48,353 bases of DNA from Candidatus Rokubacteria bacterium GWA2_70_23. GTDB lineage: Bacteria; Methylomirabilota; Methylomirabilia; Rokubacteriales; CSP1-6. A program made the translations under genes and the position numbers. Below, piece by piece: positions 24,646 to 33,528 of the stretch; the stretch's first letter is position 1, and each line of letters begins with the position of its first letter. The notes under the pieces were generated by a model. The model had not been told where the DNA came from. It did no database searches and saw only the letters and a list, made by a program, of their open reading frames with translations. The stretch is taken from contig MGBT01000116.1 of assembly GCA_001788395.1 (NCBI GenBank), forward strand, positions 1 to 48,353, given 5' to 3'.

Positions 24646-25746
24646 CTACTGCGAGCGGCCGCGGCCGGAGATCTCCCACACCGCCTCGACCCTGTCCCCC
24701 CGCATGGCGTAGAGACGATCGTAGAGGTTGATGGTCGGATCGCAGTGGGGCGGGAAGAACTCCACGAGATCGCCGAGCCGCGGCGCGCGATCCTGGTCGA
24801 CGATGGTGAGCCGCCCGTGCTCGTCCCCGGCCCACGAGTACTCGAGGCCCGGCCACTCGACCGCCTCGGGGACGAAGGGCTTGTCCGTGGAGAAGGCCTT
24901 GAAGCCCGCGTCCACCATGGCCAGCTCGGCGCTCGGCCGGCTCACCACCGTGGTGAGCACGGTGAGCGCCATCTCGAAGCTGTCGTAGACCTTCCCGCCC
25001 CGGCCGCCGATTCGCCGGTAGTCGAGATCCATCACGCAGTAGGAACCCGACTGCAGCTCCGTCAGCCCCGGAAGCTCCACGTCGATGTCGAAGGTGCCGC
25101 TGGAGCCCCCGCTGACGATCTCCACGGGCAGCCCGTGCTTGTCGAAGAGGGCGCGCGTCTTCATCAGCTTGCGCATCCACTTGAGCGAGGCGCGCCGCCG
25201 CGTCTGCCAGCCCATCACGTGGGCGCAGTGCCCGGCATACCCCTGGAGCCCGCGGAGGTTGAGCGCGGGCTCGTTCATGACCTGTCGTCCCAGGAAGAGC
25301 GCCGCCTCGCCGGGCTCGATGCCCGTGCGCCGGCCGCCGACCTCCACGTCCACCAGCACGTTGAGCACGCGTCCGGCGCGCGCCATGGCCTGCCCCAGCT
25401 CGCGCACGTTGTCCGCGTGATCCACGACGACCATGGTCTCGGCCTGGCGTTCGAGGACGTGCAGGAGCCGGCCGATCTTCTCCGCCCCCACCACTTCCGT
25501 GGTGATGAGGAGATTGCGGACGCCGGCGGCGGCCATCACCTCGGCCTCGCTGACCTTGGCCACGCAGACGCCGGCGGCGCCTGCGGCCACCTGCCGCCGG
25601 GCGATCTCCGGGCACTTGTGCGTCTTGGCGTGGGGGCGCAGCTTCTTGCCGGCAGCCTTCACGTGGGCCGCCATCGTCTGGATATTGCGCTCGAAGCGGT
25701 CGAGGTCGAGGAGCAGCGCAGGCGTCGGGATCTCGGCTCGTGTCAT
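24646..25746 (-). CDS. D-threonine aldolase / D-serine dehydratase-like enzyme
   Basis: The 366-residue protein has the alanine-racemase-type TIM barrel. The PLP lysine is in RPHAKTHKC (K41), and a C-terminal zinc site is seen in FFPPHCDPTINLYD. Both features define fold-type III D-threonine aldolases and eukaryotic-type D-serine dehydratases. It would cleave a D-3-hydroxy amino acid, for example to glycine plus an aldehyde. The divergent gene at 25821 and the aminotransferase beyond it could handle related amino or keto acids. Confidence 0.87.
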   Translation of the reverse strand: MTRAEIPTPALLLDLDRFERNIQTMAAHVKAAGKKLRPHAKTHKCPEIARRQVAAGAAGVCVAKVSEAEVMAAAGVRNLLITTEVVGAEKIGRLLHVLERQAETMVVVDHADNVRELGQAMARAGRVLNVLVDVEVGGRRTGIEPGEAALFLGRQVMNEPALNLRGLQGYAGHCAHVMGWQTRRRASLKWMRKLMKTRALFDKHGLPVEIVSGGSSGTFDIDVELPGLTELQSGSYCVMDLDYRRIGGRGGKVYDSFEMALTVLTTVVSRPSAELAMVDAGFKAFSTDKPFVPEAVEWPGLEYSWAGDEHGRLTIVDQDRAPRLGDLVEFFPPHCDPTINLYDRLYAMRGDRVEAVWEISGRGRSQ

Positions 25747-25767
25747 GGCGCGGCGAGGATATCACAT

Positions 25768-25791
25768 GGGCGGGCACCCGGGCTGTCGCAC
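25768..25791 (-). repeat. REP-like repeat, inverted copy
   Basis: The minus strand contains GCGACAGCCCGGGTGCCCGC. Close direct-orientation copies lie at 26499-26524 and 26543-26568, so inverted copies flank the gene at 25821-26435. Confidence 0.5.
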
Positions 25792-25807
25792 ACGAGCGTC
25801 GCCCGTG

Positions 25808-25813
25808 TATGAT
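25808..25813 (+). promoter_or_regulatory. TATGAT -10-like box before a leaderless start
   Basis: TATGAT ends 7 nt before ATG 25821 with no Shine-Dalgarno between. If ATG 25812 were used instead, this motif could not be its promoter. Confidence 0.35.
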
Positions 25814-25820
25814 GGGCGCC

Positions 25821-26435
25821 ATGACGATGCGCACGCCCATCCATCCAGGCACGGTCGACTGGTCCGGCGAGAACCCGGGCATGTATCTCAAGGAGGCGGC
25901 CGACGGCCCCTTCGTGACCCTCGTGAGTTTCTTCCGCGTCGTGCTCTCGCCCCACGGCCGCGGTCATGCCCTCGTGCTCCTCGAAGCGCCGCTCCTCGAC
26001 CGGAGCCTGCCGGAGGCGCTCAACGTCTGCGTGACCGACAACGAGCCCCTGGCCCGCTGGCTCGTTCAGGAGTTCGTCGCCCACTTCGGCGCCTTCCGCG
26101 GCGTCACGGCGCTCGAGACCATGGCGTACCGGCCGCTCCAGGGCGTGGCGACCTCGGGCGATCAGCGCGCGAGCCACGTGGAGTGGGTGAAGGGAAACGG
26201 CGTCGAGGCCACGCTCGCCTGGGAGGGGCTGGGCCAGCCCTTCATGGTGGAGATGCCCGTGGACAGGTCGGCCACGGGACGGCACGAGATGTTCAGCCTC
26301 TTCGTCGAGTCGGAGCGCGTGAACGCCCGGGTGAACGGCCGGCCGCTCAGGGGCCGTCCCTTCCCGCGCGACTTCGCCGGCAGGCGCAGCAGCACCGCCT
26401 TCTTGGCATTCTCGGAAACATGGGTGCGCCCGTGA
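25821..26435 (+). CDS. Protein of unknown function, 204 aa
   Basis: ATG 25821 is preferred; in-frame ATG 25812 is possible. I do not recognise a family. The soluble protein has alternating beta strands (GPFVTLVSFFRVVLSP, ALVLLEAPLLD) and a conserved-looking centre (RWLVQEFVAHFGAFRGV). Codon use fits the genome. It is flanked by inverted copies of a short repeat and lies between two PLP-enzyme genes, one divergent and one downstream. Confidence 0.65.
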   Translation: MTMRTPIHPGTVDWSGENPGMYLKEAADGPFVTLVSFFRVVLSPHGRGHALVLLEAPLLDRSLPEALNVCVTDNEPLARWLVQEFVAHFGAFRGVTALETMAYRPLQGVATSGDQRASHVEWVKGNGVEATLAWEGLGQPFMVEMPVDRSATGRHEMFSLFVESERVNARVNGRPLRGRPFPRDFAGRRSSTAFLAFSETWVRP

Positions 26436-26498
26436 TCAGGGTGACAGCGGCTGACGAAGAGCGAAGAGTGATTGGGGCGCGGGAATCCGACGGGCGTG

Positions 26499-26568
26499 GG
26501 CGTGGCGAAGCCCGGGTGCCCACGTCAGGTGAACGATCGCGGGCGTGGCGACAGCCTGGGTGCCCGCG
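26499..26568 (+). repeat. Two direct copies of a REP-like repeat
   Basis: GGCGTGGCGAAGCCCGGGTG (26499-26518, continuing CCCACG) and GGCGTGGCGACAGCCTGGGT (26543-26562, continuing GCCCGC) are 44 nt apart. A third, inverted copy is at 25768-25791. The rest of the 26436-26583 interval is non-coding. Confidence 0.55.
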
Positions 26569-26583
26569 CCTGGTGGTACGCCC

Positions 26584-27756
26584 GTGAGCCGCTCGGGGCG
26601 GCCGTTCCTGCAGATCCCCGGCCCCACGCTGGTGCCCGAACGCATCGTGCGGGCCATGTCCGAGTCCATCATCGATCATCGGGGCCCGCGCTTCGCGGCC
26701 CTCGTTCGCGAGTGCCTGGATGGGCTCAAGGGGGTCTTCCAGACGGAGCGCGGCCACATCGTCCTCTACCCCGGCTCGGGGACGGGCGCGTGGGAAGCGG
26801 CGCTGGTCAACACGCTCTCGCCGGGGGACCGCGTGCTCGCCTGCGTCAACGGCCACTTCTCCACGGGCTTCGCCCGGGTGGCGCAGGCCTACGGCATCGA
26901 GGTGGATCGGGTCGAGGTGCCCTACGGCGCCGGCATCCCCGCGGCCGAGGTCGAGGCGCGGCTCAGGGCCGACGGCGGGCACCAGATCCGCGCCCTGCTC
27001 GCGGTGCACAACGAGACCTCCACGGGCGTCACCTCCGACATCCGCGCCGTGCACCGGGCCATGGACGCCGCACGGCATCCGGCGCTCCTGCTCGTGGACA
27101 CGGTGTCGTCGCTGGCCTCCATCGACTTCCGCATGGACGAGTGGGGCGTGGACGTGACCCTCACCGGTCCGCAGAAGGGGCTCATGCTCCCGCCGGGCAT
27201 GGCCATCCTCGCCGTGAGCGACAAGGCGCTCGCCGCCAGCGAGAAGGCCACGTGCCCCCGCTCCTACTGGGACTGGGCGCCGATCCTCGAGCGCAACCGG
27301 CGCGGCGAGTTCCCCTATACCCCGGCCACCCCCCTCCTCTTCGGGCTCCGCGAGGCTCTCCTGATGCTGAACGAAGAGGGCCTCGCCAACGTCTTCCAGC
27401 GCCACGCGCGGCTGGCCGAAGCCTGCCGCCGGGCCGTGCGGGGCATGGGGCTCGAGATCCTCTGCCGCGACCCCGCCGAGTACTCGAGCACGCTCACCGC
27501 CGTCGTCATGCCGGCGGGATCGGACTCGGACGCCTACATCGCCCACGCCAACACGACGCTCGGGATGTCCCTCGGCGTGGGCCTCGGCGAGGCCAAGGGG
27601 AAGGTCTTCCGCATTGGCCACCTCGGCAGCCTCAACGAGCTGGAGCTTCTCGGCGGACTCGCCGGGGTGGAGATGACGCTCCGGTCCTTCGGCGTCGCCG
27701 TGCCCCTCGGCGCGGGCCTCGCCGCCGCGGAGGCGTACCTCCTCCAGACCGGCTGA
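26584..27756 (+). CDS. Class V aminotransferase (alanine/serine-glyoxylate type)
   Basis: The product is 390 residues from GTG 26584, where the family N-terminus (RPFLQIPGPTLVPERIVRAM) begins. Features include YPGSGTGAWEAAL (PLP phosphate), LLVDTVSSLAS and the PLP lysine in LTGPQKGLMLPPGM (K198). These enzymes transfer an amino group from serine or alanine to glyoxylate. An earlier GTG at 26545 falls in repeat DNA and is less likely. Confidence 0.9.
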   Translation: MSRSGRPFLQIPGPTLVPERIVRAMSESIIDHRGPRFAALVRECLDGLKGVFQTERGHIVLYPGSGTGAWEAALVNTLSPGDRVLACVNGHFSTGFARVAQAYGIEVDRVEVPYGAGIPAAEVEARLRADGGHQIRALLAVHNETSTGVTSDIRAVHRAMDAARHPALLLVDTVSSLASIDFRMDEWGVDVTLTGPQKGLMLPPGMAILAVSDKALAASEKATCPRSYWDWAPILERNRRGEFPYTPATPLLFGLREALLMLNEEGLANVFQRHARLAEACRRAVRGMGLEILCRDPAEYSSTLTAVVMPAGSDSDAYIAHANTTLGMSLGVGLGEAKGKVFRIGHLGSLNELELLGGLAGVEMTLRSFGVAVPLGAGLAAAEAYLLQTG

Positions 27757-27819
27757 CCCCGCTGGACGAGACGCTGTCGCCGGATCCATCGGGTGAGGGT
27801 CACGGCAGCGGCAATCGCA

Positions 27820-27987
27820 ACACGACCAGCCGTGCGAGGGACAGTCCGCGGTGATCTCCGGCAGGCTGACATGCCAGAGCAGGTCCTCGTAGCCGGCTCC
27901 CGGCGGGCGGGAGGCGATGACACGCGAGAGCCCCTTGCCGATCTTCCAGGGAACGACGCGGTAGTCGGAGGCAACCAGGATCTGCAT
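27820..27987 (-). pseudogene. N-terminal fragment of a HutD/Ves-family protein
   Basis: ATG 27987 starts MQILVASDYRVVPWKIGKG, then GYEDLLWHVSLPEITADCPS, matching the first 50 residues of HutD/Ves cupins (PWKNGGG ... WRISxAxVxxDGPFS). Homology ends at about 27830 with the remaining ~130 residues absent. The rest of the 27757-28126 interval shows no other gene. Confidence 0.6.
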
Positions 27988-28126
27988 GCCACGATTCTAC
28001 CCGGCTGGCGACGTGAGCTTAGCCACGGAGCCTTGGTGGGTCTGCCGCGACGAGAACGCTTGACGGCCGCGCCCGCCACGTGGCACGATGGGACAAACAT
28101 TTCCCATCGACGATAGGGGGGCAACC

Positions 28127-28399
28127 ATGGCAACGGAGGAGCGACTGATGCTGATCGTCCCTCGCTTCGACTACGCGCTGCACTCCTGGCTCGAGAAGAA
28201 GTTCGACGGGGACCCCGAGCTCCTCGTGGTGCGGGACCGGCGCTCGGCGCCGCGGCGCCGGCGCCCCGAGATGCGCCACAGCGACCGGCGCCAGAACGAT
28301 CGCCGCGGACTCAATCCCAATCGCACGGGCGTCATCGTTCCGATCAAGACGGCCGCGTCGCTCGAGACCCCCTCGCCCGCGGCGCTCGGCTCGTCCTGA
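28127..28399 (+). CDS. Small basic protein of unknown function, 90 aa
   Basis: A run of six G residues lies upstream of ATG 28127. The protein starts with a short ordered region (ERLMLIVPRFDYALHSWLEK) and continues with an Arg-rich stretch (RDRRSAPRRRRPEMRHSDRR) that could bind nucleic acid or acidic surfaces. There is no signal peptide. TTGACG near 28059 followed 18 nt later by CACGAT is a weak promoter candidate. No family is recognised. Confidence 0.55.
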   Translation: MATEERLMLIVPRFDYALHSWLEKKFDGDPELLVVRDRRSAPRRRRPEMRHSDRRQNDRRGLNPNRTGVIVPIKTAASLETPSPAALGSS

Positions 28400-28421
28400 C
28401 CTCGGCGCTGGGCTCCCCTTC

Positions 28422-28871
28422 CTAGCCGACGCTCACCTGATCGCTCAGCTCGTTGGTGTCGTCCCTGCGCCGGGGGAAGTGCCGGCACAGCACCTCGCCC
28501 ACTTCACGCACCGCCTGGATGAGCCCGTCGCGGGAGCGCTGCTCGCGGAAGTGTGACGTGATCGCGTCCACGAGGCGCTGCCAGTATTCCACTCCGACCC
28601 GCCCATGGATCCCCGCATCCCCGATGACTGCGAGCCTCCGGTCCCCGACGGCGACGTAGATCAGGACGCCGTGGCGCTCGGCCGTCCGGTGCATGCCGAG
28701 CCGCTCGAAGACCTTCACGGCCTGCGCCATCGGATCGCCGGGGCACCGGGCGTCGAGGTGCACGCGGATCTCGGCCGAGGTGCGGGCCTCCGCCTGGGCG
28801 ACAGCGCGCGCCACCCTATCGAGGTCGGCCTCGCTCATGAACCGGCGGACCCAGCGCGGATGGCGCGCCAT
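28422..28871 (-). CDS. TPM-domain protein (TLP18.3/Psb32/MOLO-1-like), soluble
   Basis: The 149-residue protein starts at ATG 28871, directly linked to the upstream gene's TGA (TGATG). It consists of a TPM fold: ARAVAQAEARTSAEIRVHLD, GVLIYVAVGDRRLAVIGDAG, then HFREQRSRDGLIQAVREVG. TPM domains often partner LemA proteins in the envelope. It lacks a signal peptide, unlike the preceding TPM protein. Confidence 0.83.
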   Translation of the reverse strand: MARHPRWVRRFMSEADLDRVARAVAQAEARTSAEIRVHLDARCPGDPMAQAVKVFERLGMHRTAERHGVLIYVAVGDRRLAVIGDAGIHGRVGVEYWQRLVDAITSHFREQRSRDGLIQAVREVGEVLCRHFPRRRDDTNELSDQVSVG

Positions 28872-29680
28872 CACCAGCTCCCGCTCGCGCCGCCGCCGCC
28901 GAAGCCGCCGCCGCCCCCGCTGAAGCCGCCGCCGCCGGAATCGCCCCCGCCAAAGCCACCACCCCCGAAGCCTCCACCAAACCAGGGCCACATGCCTCCA
29001 CCGGCACGACGCCCGGGGCCCGTTACGGGCGACCCCCAACCGCGGCGCCCGCCCGTCCAGCCCATCCTGCGGTGGGCCCGGGCATTCATGGCCATGGCGG
29101 CGCCGGAGAGCCCCGCCACCGCCGCGCCGACCAGAAGGGCCAGGAGCGGGAGCGACATCCCGCCGCCCGAGGGAGCCCGAGCCACGGCGCCCCTGTAGGT
29201 GCCGGCGATCGCCTGGTCGATCGCATCGAGCCCGGCGACGATGCCGTCGGCCATCCGCCCTTCGCGGAAGCGCGGGGCGACCACGTCACGGATGATCGAG
29301 GCGCTGATCGCGTCGGTGAGGGTGGCCTCGAGCCCGTAGCCGACCTCGACGCGCATCTTCCGGTCCTCGAGGAAGACGAGGAAGATGACGCCGTTGTCGA
29401 GGCCCTTCTGGCCGATCCGCCAGGCCTGGGCGAGGCGGATCGAGTAGTCCTCCAGGCTTTCGCCCGCGAGCGCCGGGAAGATGGCCACCACGACCTGGTT
29501 GCGGCTCTCCCGCTCGCGCGCCGCGAGCTTCTGCTCCAGACGCTCGCGCGCCGCGGGCGACAGGGCGCCGGCATAGTCGTTGACGCGCCGGAGGGGGGGC
29601 GGGGGGACGCTGAGCGCGGCCTGGGCCGCGGACGCAGAGAGGACGAGCAGAAGGACGGCGGTCACGAGGCGCAGGAGCAC
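28871..29680 (-). CDS. TPM-domain membrane protein with Gly-rich tail (YgcG-like)
   Basis: The 269-residue product has a signal peptide (VTAVLLLVLSASAAQAAL), a TPM domain (about 33-160; VVVAIFPALAGESLEDYSIR, VEVGYGLEATLTDA), a membrane segment near 175-200, and a Gly/Ser-rich tail (GGGFGGGGFGGGDSGGGGF). The same architecture occurs beside LemA in many bacteria, including E. coli YgcG. The pair is thought to sit in the inner membrane; the precise role is not established. Confidence 0.9.
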   Translation of the reverse strand: MLLRLVTAVLLLVLSASAAQAALSVPPPPLRRVNDYAGALSPAARERLEQKLAARERESRNQVVVAIFPALAGESLEDYSIRLAQAWRIGQKGLDNGVIFLVFLEDRKMRVEVGYGLEATLTDAISASIIRDVVAPRFREGRMADGIVAGLDAIDQAIAGTYRGAVARAPSGGGMSLPLLALLVGAAVAGLSGAAMAMNARAHRRMGWTGGRRGWGSPVTGPGRRAGGGMWPWFGGGFGGGGFGGGDSGGGGFSGGGGGFGGGGASGSW

Positions 29681-29714
29681 GGCACGCCCTCGGCTGCGGC
29701 CGCCCGGACGGCGG

Positions 29715-30311
29715 CTAGAATTTGACCCTGGGGACGGCCTCGCTGCCCGGCGCCGCCTCGAAGAAGGCCTTGTCCCTGAAGCCGGCGAACGAGGCCACGA
29801 GGCTGCCCGGGAAGAGCCTGAGGCGCGTGTTGTACTCGCGGACCGATTCGTTGAAGCGGCGGCGCTCCACGGCGATGCGGTTCTCCGTGCCCTCGAGCTG
29901 GCTCTGGAGCGCCAGGAAGTTCTGGTTGCTCTTGAGATCAGGGTAGCGCTCCACCACGACCAGCAGCCGGCTGAGGGCTCCGCCCAGCTCGCTCTGGGCC
30001 TGCTGGAACTTCTGGAGCGCCTGCGGATCGTTGAGCAATTCGGGCGTCGCCTTGATCCCCGCCACGCTGGCCCGCGCCCGCGTGACTTCGTCGAGCACGG
30101 TGCGCTCCTGGGCGGCGAAGCCCTTAACGGTCTCCACCAGGTTCGGCACCAGGTCAGCCCGGCGCTGATAGACGTTCTGCACCTGCGCCCACTTCTCCTT
30201 GACGTCCTGATCGCGGGCCACCAGGTCGTTGTTCACGCCGACGGCCCACCCGATGCCGCCGAGCACCACGAGCACGATCACGCCGAGCACGATGAGGACT
30301 GTCCTGTTCAT
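29715..30311 (-). CDS. LemA family protein
   Basis: ATG 30311 gives 198 residues: one N-terminal membrane segment (TVLIVLGVIVLVVLGGIGWAV), then a long helical bundle with the LemA signature VYQRRADLVPNLVETVKGFA, followed by VERYPDLKSNQNFLALQSQL and FNESVREYNT. The TPM genes follow 34 nt downstream, forming a LemA-TPM-TPM operon. It lies 23 nt after the HyfG-like gene but has its own TATAAT. Confidence 0.93.
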   Translation of the reverse strand: MNRTVLIVLGVIVLVVLGGIGWAVGVNNDLVARDQDVKEKWAQVQNVYQRRADLVPNLVETVKGFAAQERTVLDEVTRARASVAGIKATPELLNDPQALQKFQQAQSELGGALSRLLVVVERYPDLKSNQNFLALQSQLEGTENRIAVERRRFNESVREYNTRLRLFPGSLVASFAGFRDKAFFEAAPGSEAVPRVKF

Positions 30312-30317
30312 GGCCCG

Positions 30318-30323
30318 ATTATA
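30318..30323 (-). promoter_or_regulatory. TATAAT -10 box of the LemA operon, leaderless arrangement
   Basis: On the minus strand TATAAT lies 6 nt before ATG 30311 with CGGGCC between, so no Shine-Dalgarno is possible. The -35 region would fall in the end of the HyfG-like gene and is weak. Confidence 0.5.
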
Positions 30324-30333
30324 CCTTCCGGCG

Positions 30334-31911
30334 TCACAGGTCGTTGCCTGAGTAGGACTGGTTGAACGACTTGTTGCAGAGGGGAAAGTCCGGGACGATG
30401 TTCTTGAGCAGCGCATAGGACAGGGGCCGCCAGTTGAGGAAGGACGGGTCGAGGATCTTGACGCGCTCCAGCCTCCCGTCCGCTCCCGCCATGACCCAGT
30501 GGATGATGGCGCCCCGCCACCCCTCGACCATGGAGAAGGCCGGCGCGAAGGCTGGCAGCTCGCCCAGGGGGGCTGCCAGCGGCCCCCGCGGCAGTCGCTC
30601 CACCGCCTGCCGGATCAGCCCTGCCGACTCGCGCGCTTCCTCGACCCGCACGAGCGTCCGCGCCTTCACGTCGCCCGCCTCGAAGACGGGCACGCGGAAC
30701 GACAGCTCGGCGTAGGCGGCGAAGGGGTGGTCGCGGCGGACATCGGTGTCGATCCCGGAGGCGCGGGCGACGTAGCCGAGGACGCCGTGGTCGCGAGCGG
30801 TCCGGGTGGTCAGCCGGCCGGTGCCCTCGAGCCGGTCCATGACCAGCGTGTTCTCGAGGGTCAGCCCGACGATCTCCTCGAAGTCGCGAAGGGCGGAGTC
30901 CACCTCCGCCGGCAGGTCGAGCCCCGCCGGCAGGTCTCCCCCGACGCCTCCAGAGACGATCCCGCCGCGGAGGAGCCGATTCCCGGTGAGCTGCTTGTTC
31001 AGGCGCAAGAGCCGCTCGCGGATCCGGAAGCAGTGGGAGTGCGCGACCGCGTACCCCGTGTCGTTGGCGATCATGCCGACGTCGGCCACGTGGTTGTAGA
31101 GCCGCTCCATCTCCAGCAGAACGACGCGCAGGTACCTGGCGCGCTCCGGCACGGTCATCCCCGCCGCGGCCTCCAGGGCCTGGCAGAAGGCGAGCGAGTG
31201 GCCGATGGTGGTGTCGCCGGAGATGCGCTCGGCCAGCTCCACGCCGGCCGCGGGCTCCCGACCCTCGAAGAGCTTCTCGGTGCCCTTGTGGGTGAAGTAC
31301 AGGCGCGACTTCACGTCGATGATCGTCTCTCCCACGACGCTGAAGCGGAAATGGCCCGGCTCGATGATGCCGGCGTGGACCGGCCCCACCGGGATCTCGT
31401 ACACGCCCTCGCCTCCCACCTCGGTGAAGGGGAAGGACTGCCCGTCGTCGCTGAACTCGCGCGCGCCGGCGTCCTTCCGGAGCGGGAAGTACTCCGCCGG
31501 CCAGAAGCCGTGGCGCACGAGGGGCCGGGGGTCGGGGTGGCCCTCGGCGGTGATGCCGAAGAGGTCGTAGATCTCGCGCTCGAAGCGCGAGGCCGGATAG
31601 TGGAACGTGGCCAGCGAGCCGAGCGCGGGGGCGTCGGCGGGCACGGCGGCGGTGGCGTGGAGGAACCAGGGCTCCCGTTCGGGCGCGAAGAGGTAGTGGA
31701 CCTCGAAGACCCCGCGGTCCGCGCGCCGGTCGGCGGCGGCCATGAAGACCAGCTCGGCGCCGAACCCCCTGCGGAGTAGCGCGGCCAGCGCGGGGACGTC
31801 GAGTGGGCGGACCGAGCAGTGCAGCTCGTTGCCCCGCACCAGGCGCAACTCGACCACGCGATCGGCGAGCGTCTCGGTCAGGGCCTCCGTGAGCTCGGAC
31901 AGACGGATCAT
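30334..31911 (-). CDS. HyfG-like (NuoCD-type) subunit without Ni-binding cysteines
   Basis: The 525-residue protein fuses a 30-kDa NuoC-like domain (FEREIYDLFGITAEGHPDPR) to a 49-kDa large-subunit domain, as in formate-hydrogenlyase HyfG/HycE. In true NiFe enzymes the first metal motif reads RxCGxC...H; here it is RISGDTTIGHSLAF near residue 225. The second, DxCxxC, reads DPSFLNW near residue 487. All four cysteines are gone, so no NiFe centre can form. That defines the energy-converting-hydrogenase-related (Ehr) class. It may bind a quinone-like or other substrate, as NuoD does. The ATG overlaps the HyfF-like stop by 4 nt. Confidence 0.9.
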   Translation of the reverse strand: MIRLSELTEALTETLADRVVELRLVRGNELHCSVRPLDVPALAALLRRGFGAELVFMAAADRRADRGVFEVHYLFAPEREPWFLHATAAVPADAPALGSLATFHYPASRFEREIYDLFGITAEGHPDPRPLVRHGFWPAEYFPLRKDAGAREFSDDGQSFPFTEVGGEGVYEIPVGPVHAGIIEPGHFRFSVVGETIIDVKSRLYFTHKGTEKLFEGREPAAGVELAERISGDTTIGHSLAFCQALEAAAGMTVPERARYLRVVLLEMERLYNHVADVGMIANDTGYAVAHSHCFRIRERLLRLNKQLTGNRLLRGGIVSGGVGGDLPAGLDLPAEVDSALRDFEEIVGLTLENTLVMDRLEGTGRLTTRTARDHGVLGYVARASGIDTDVRRDHPFAAYAELSFRVPVFEAGDVKARTLVRVEEARESAGLIRQAVERLPRGPLAAPLGELPAFAPAFSMVEGWRGAIIHWVMAGADGRLERVKILDPSFLNWRPLSYALLKNIVPDFPLCNKSFNQSYSGNDL

Positions 31912-33365
31912 CGCCCGGCAATCTCCACGATCCGCTCCAGCAACACCTGCAGCGGGGCAGGCAGCGTGAGCCCGAGGACGACGAGTGCCGTCGCACACAC
32001 GCCGAGCGGGACCAGCGGCCAGCCGTTTCCCTCTCCCACCGTCACGCCCGGCGCCGGCGGGCCGTAGAGCATCCGGTTGAGGTGGCCGATCATCGAAACG
32101 AAGGCCACGGCGAGCAGCGCCAGGACAAGCCCCATCAGCCACGGCCGGCCCGCCGCGAAGCCCGCGCGGAAGAGCGCGAACTCGGAGATGAAGAGGCCGA
32201 AGGGGGGCAGCCCGACGACGGCCAGCACCCCGGCCGCGAACAGGCCGCCCGTCCACGGCATGACCGTGAGGAGGCCGGACACCCGGCCGATCTCGGTGGT
32301 GCGGTACCGGTGGAGCACCCGCCCCGCGAGGAAGAACAGCATCGACTTCGCCAGCGTGTGGTTGACCAGGTGCAGCATCGCGGCGAAACTCCCGAGGGGC
32401 CCCAGCGCCAGCCCCACGCACATGAGCCCGGTGTGCTCGATGCTGGAGTACGCGAGCATGCGCTTGTAGTTCTGCTGGACCACGAGGCTGAACGCCGCGA
32501 TGACGAGCGAGAGGACGCCGAGGGCGATGAAGAGACCGTCCGTGAACCCCGTCCCCACCGCCGCGGTCACCACCGCCTCCCATCGGATCACCGCGTACAG
32601 CGCCACCGCGAGCAGCACGCCCGACATCATGGCGGACAGGGGCGCGGGCGCCTCCGAGTGGGCATCCGGGAGCCACGTGTGCATGGGCGCCAGCCCCGCC
32701 TTCGTGCCGTAGCCGATGAGGATGAAGACGAACGCGAGCTGGATCACCTGCGGGTGGAGACGCGACGCCGAGGCCATCAGCACCGTCCAGTTCAGCGCCC
32801 CCTCGCGGTGGCCGGCCAGGTTGACGAAGTCGAAGTAGCCCAGCACCGTCCCCCCGAACGCCAGGGCGATGCCGACGGATCCGATCAGGATGTACTTCCA
32901 CGAGGCCTCGACCGAGGCCTTCGTCACGTGGAGCGGGATGAGCATGGCCGAGGTGATCGTGGTCGCCTCGATGGCGATCCACATGAAACCGAGATTGTTC
33001 GACGTCACCGCGAACAGCATGGTGAAGGTGAACAGGTTGCCGAAGATGCGGAACTTCCGGGCCTGCGCGCCGTCGTAGCCGTCGTCGCCGCCCATCCCCG
33101 GGCCGAGCCAGGCCGCCAGCGCGCCCACCACGCTGACGCACAGCGCGAGCAAGGTCGAGAGCGCGTCGGCCCGCAGGAACTCCCCGGGGCCCGAGGTCAG
33201 CACGTCGCCCGCCAGGACGTGGCCCCACAGGGCGACCGCCGCTCCGATGGAGAAAGGGGAGAGCAGGGCATTCGCCCACCCGACGAACTGCCGGTAGGGC
33301 TTCACCGCCACGGCCAGGAGCGCGCTCGCTAGCGGTGGGCCGAGGAGCAGGATGAACACGCTCAT
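31908..33365 (-). CDS. HyfF-like antiporter-type membrane subunit
   Basis: This 485-residue, roughly 14-helix protein of the NuoL/M/N-MrpD family carries the proton-channel signature GTKAGLAPMHTWLPDAHSEA with the key lysine and histidine. Conserved HTGLMCVGLA and VNHTLAKSMLFFLAG segments follow. It should move H+ or Na+ across the inner membrane. ATG 33365 is set by the first hydrophobic helix (SVFILLLGPPLASALLAVAV). A structured 164-base gap separates it from the HyfE-like gene upstream. Confidence 0.92.
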   Translation of the reverse strand: MSVFILLLGPPLASALLAVAVKPYRQFVGWANALLSPFSIGAAVALWGHVLAGDVLTSGPGEFLRADALSTLLALCVSVVGALAAWLGPGMGGDDGYDGAQARKFRIFGNLFTFTMLFAVTSNNLGFMWIAIEATTITSAMLIPLHVTKASVEASWKYILIGSVGIALAFGGTVLGYFDFVNLAGHREGALNWTVLMASASRLHPQVIQLAFVFILIGYGTKAGLAPMHTWLPDAHSEAPAPLSAMMSGVLLAVALYAVIRWEAVVTAAVGTGFTDGLFIALGVLSLVIAAFSLVVQQNYKRMLAYSSIEHTGLMCVGLALGPLGSFAAMLHLVNHTLAKSMLFFLAGRVLHRYRTTEIGRVSGLLTVMPWTGGLFAAGVLAVVGLPPFGLFISEFALFRAGFAAGRPWLMGLVLALLAVAFVSMIGHLNRMLYGPPAPGVTVGEGNGWPLVPLGVCATALVVLGLTLPAPLQVLLERIVEIAGR

Positions 33366-33401
33366 GATCGCCCCGTGCGGGGGCCCGTCAGCATGGCCCG
33401 T

Positions 33402-33528
33402 GGGACGGGGCCGAGTTGCGAGCCAGACGAGGCCCGAGGGAGCCAGCGACGCGAGGCGTACTCCCTGTACGTTGAGCGTCGCTGGCGACCGAGTAACGAA
33501 GTATGGCGAAGCAAATCGACCCCGTCCC
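33402..33528. repeat. Long imperfect palindrome inside the Ehr operon
   Basis: The outer arms GGGACGGGGCCGA (33402-33414) and TCGACCCCGTCCC (33516-33528) pair with one mismatch. An inner stem pairs CCAGCGACGC (33443-33452) with GCGTCGCTGG (33476-33485), and GCGTAC faces GTACGT near its tip. No coding potential is seen. It is the only large gap in an otherwise overlapping operon and may be a mobile palindromic element or an mRNA processing/attenuation structure. Confidence 0.6.

Noticed and set aside
30334-31911. Annotating the large subunit as a functional NiFe hydrogenase or as NuoCD of complex I
   Set aside because: All four Ni-binding cysteines are absent, and the neighbours are HyfB/E/F-type with no NuoE/F/G/I/J genes.
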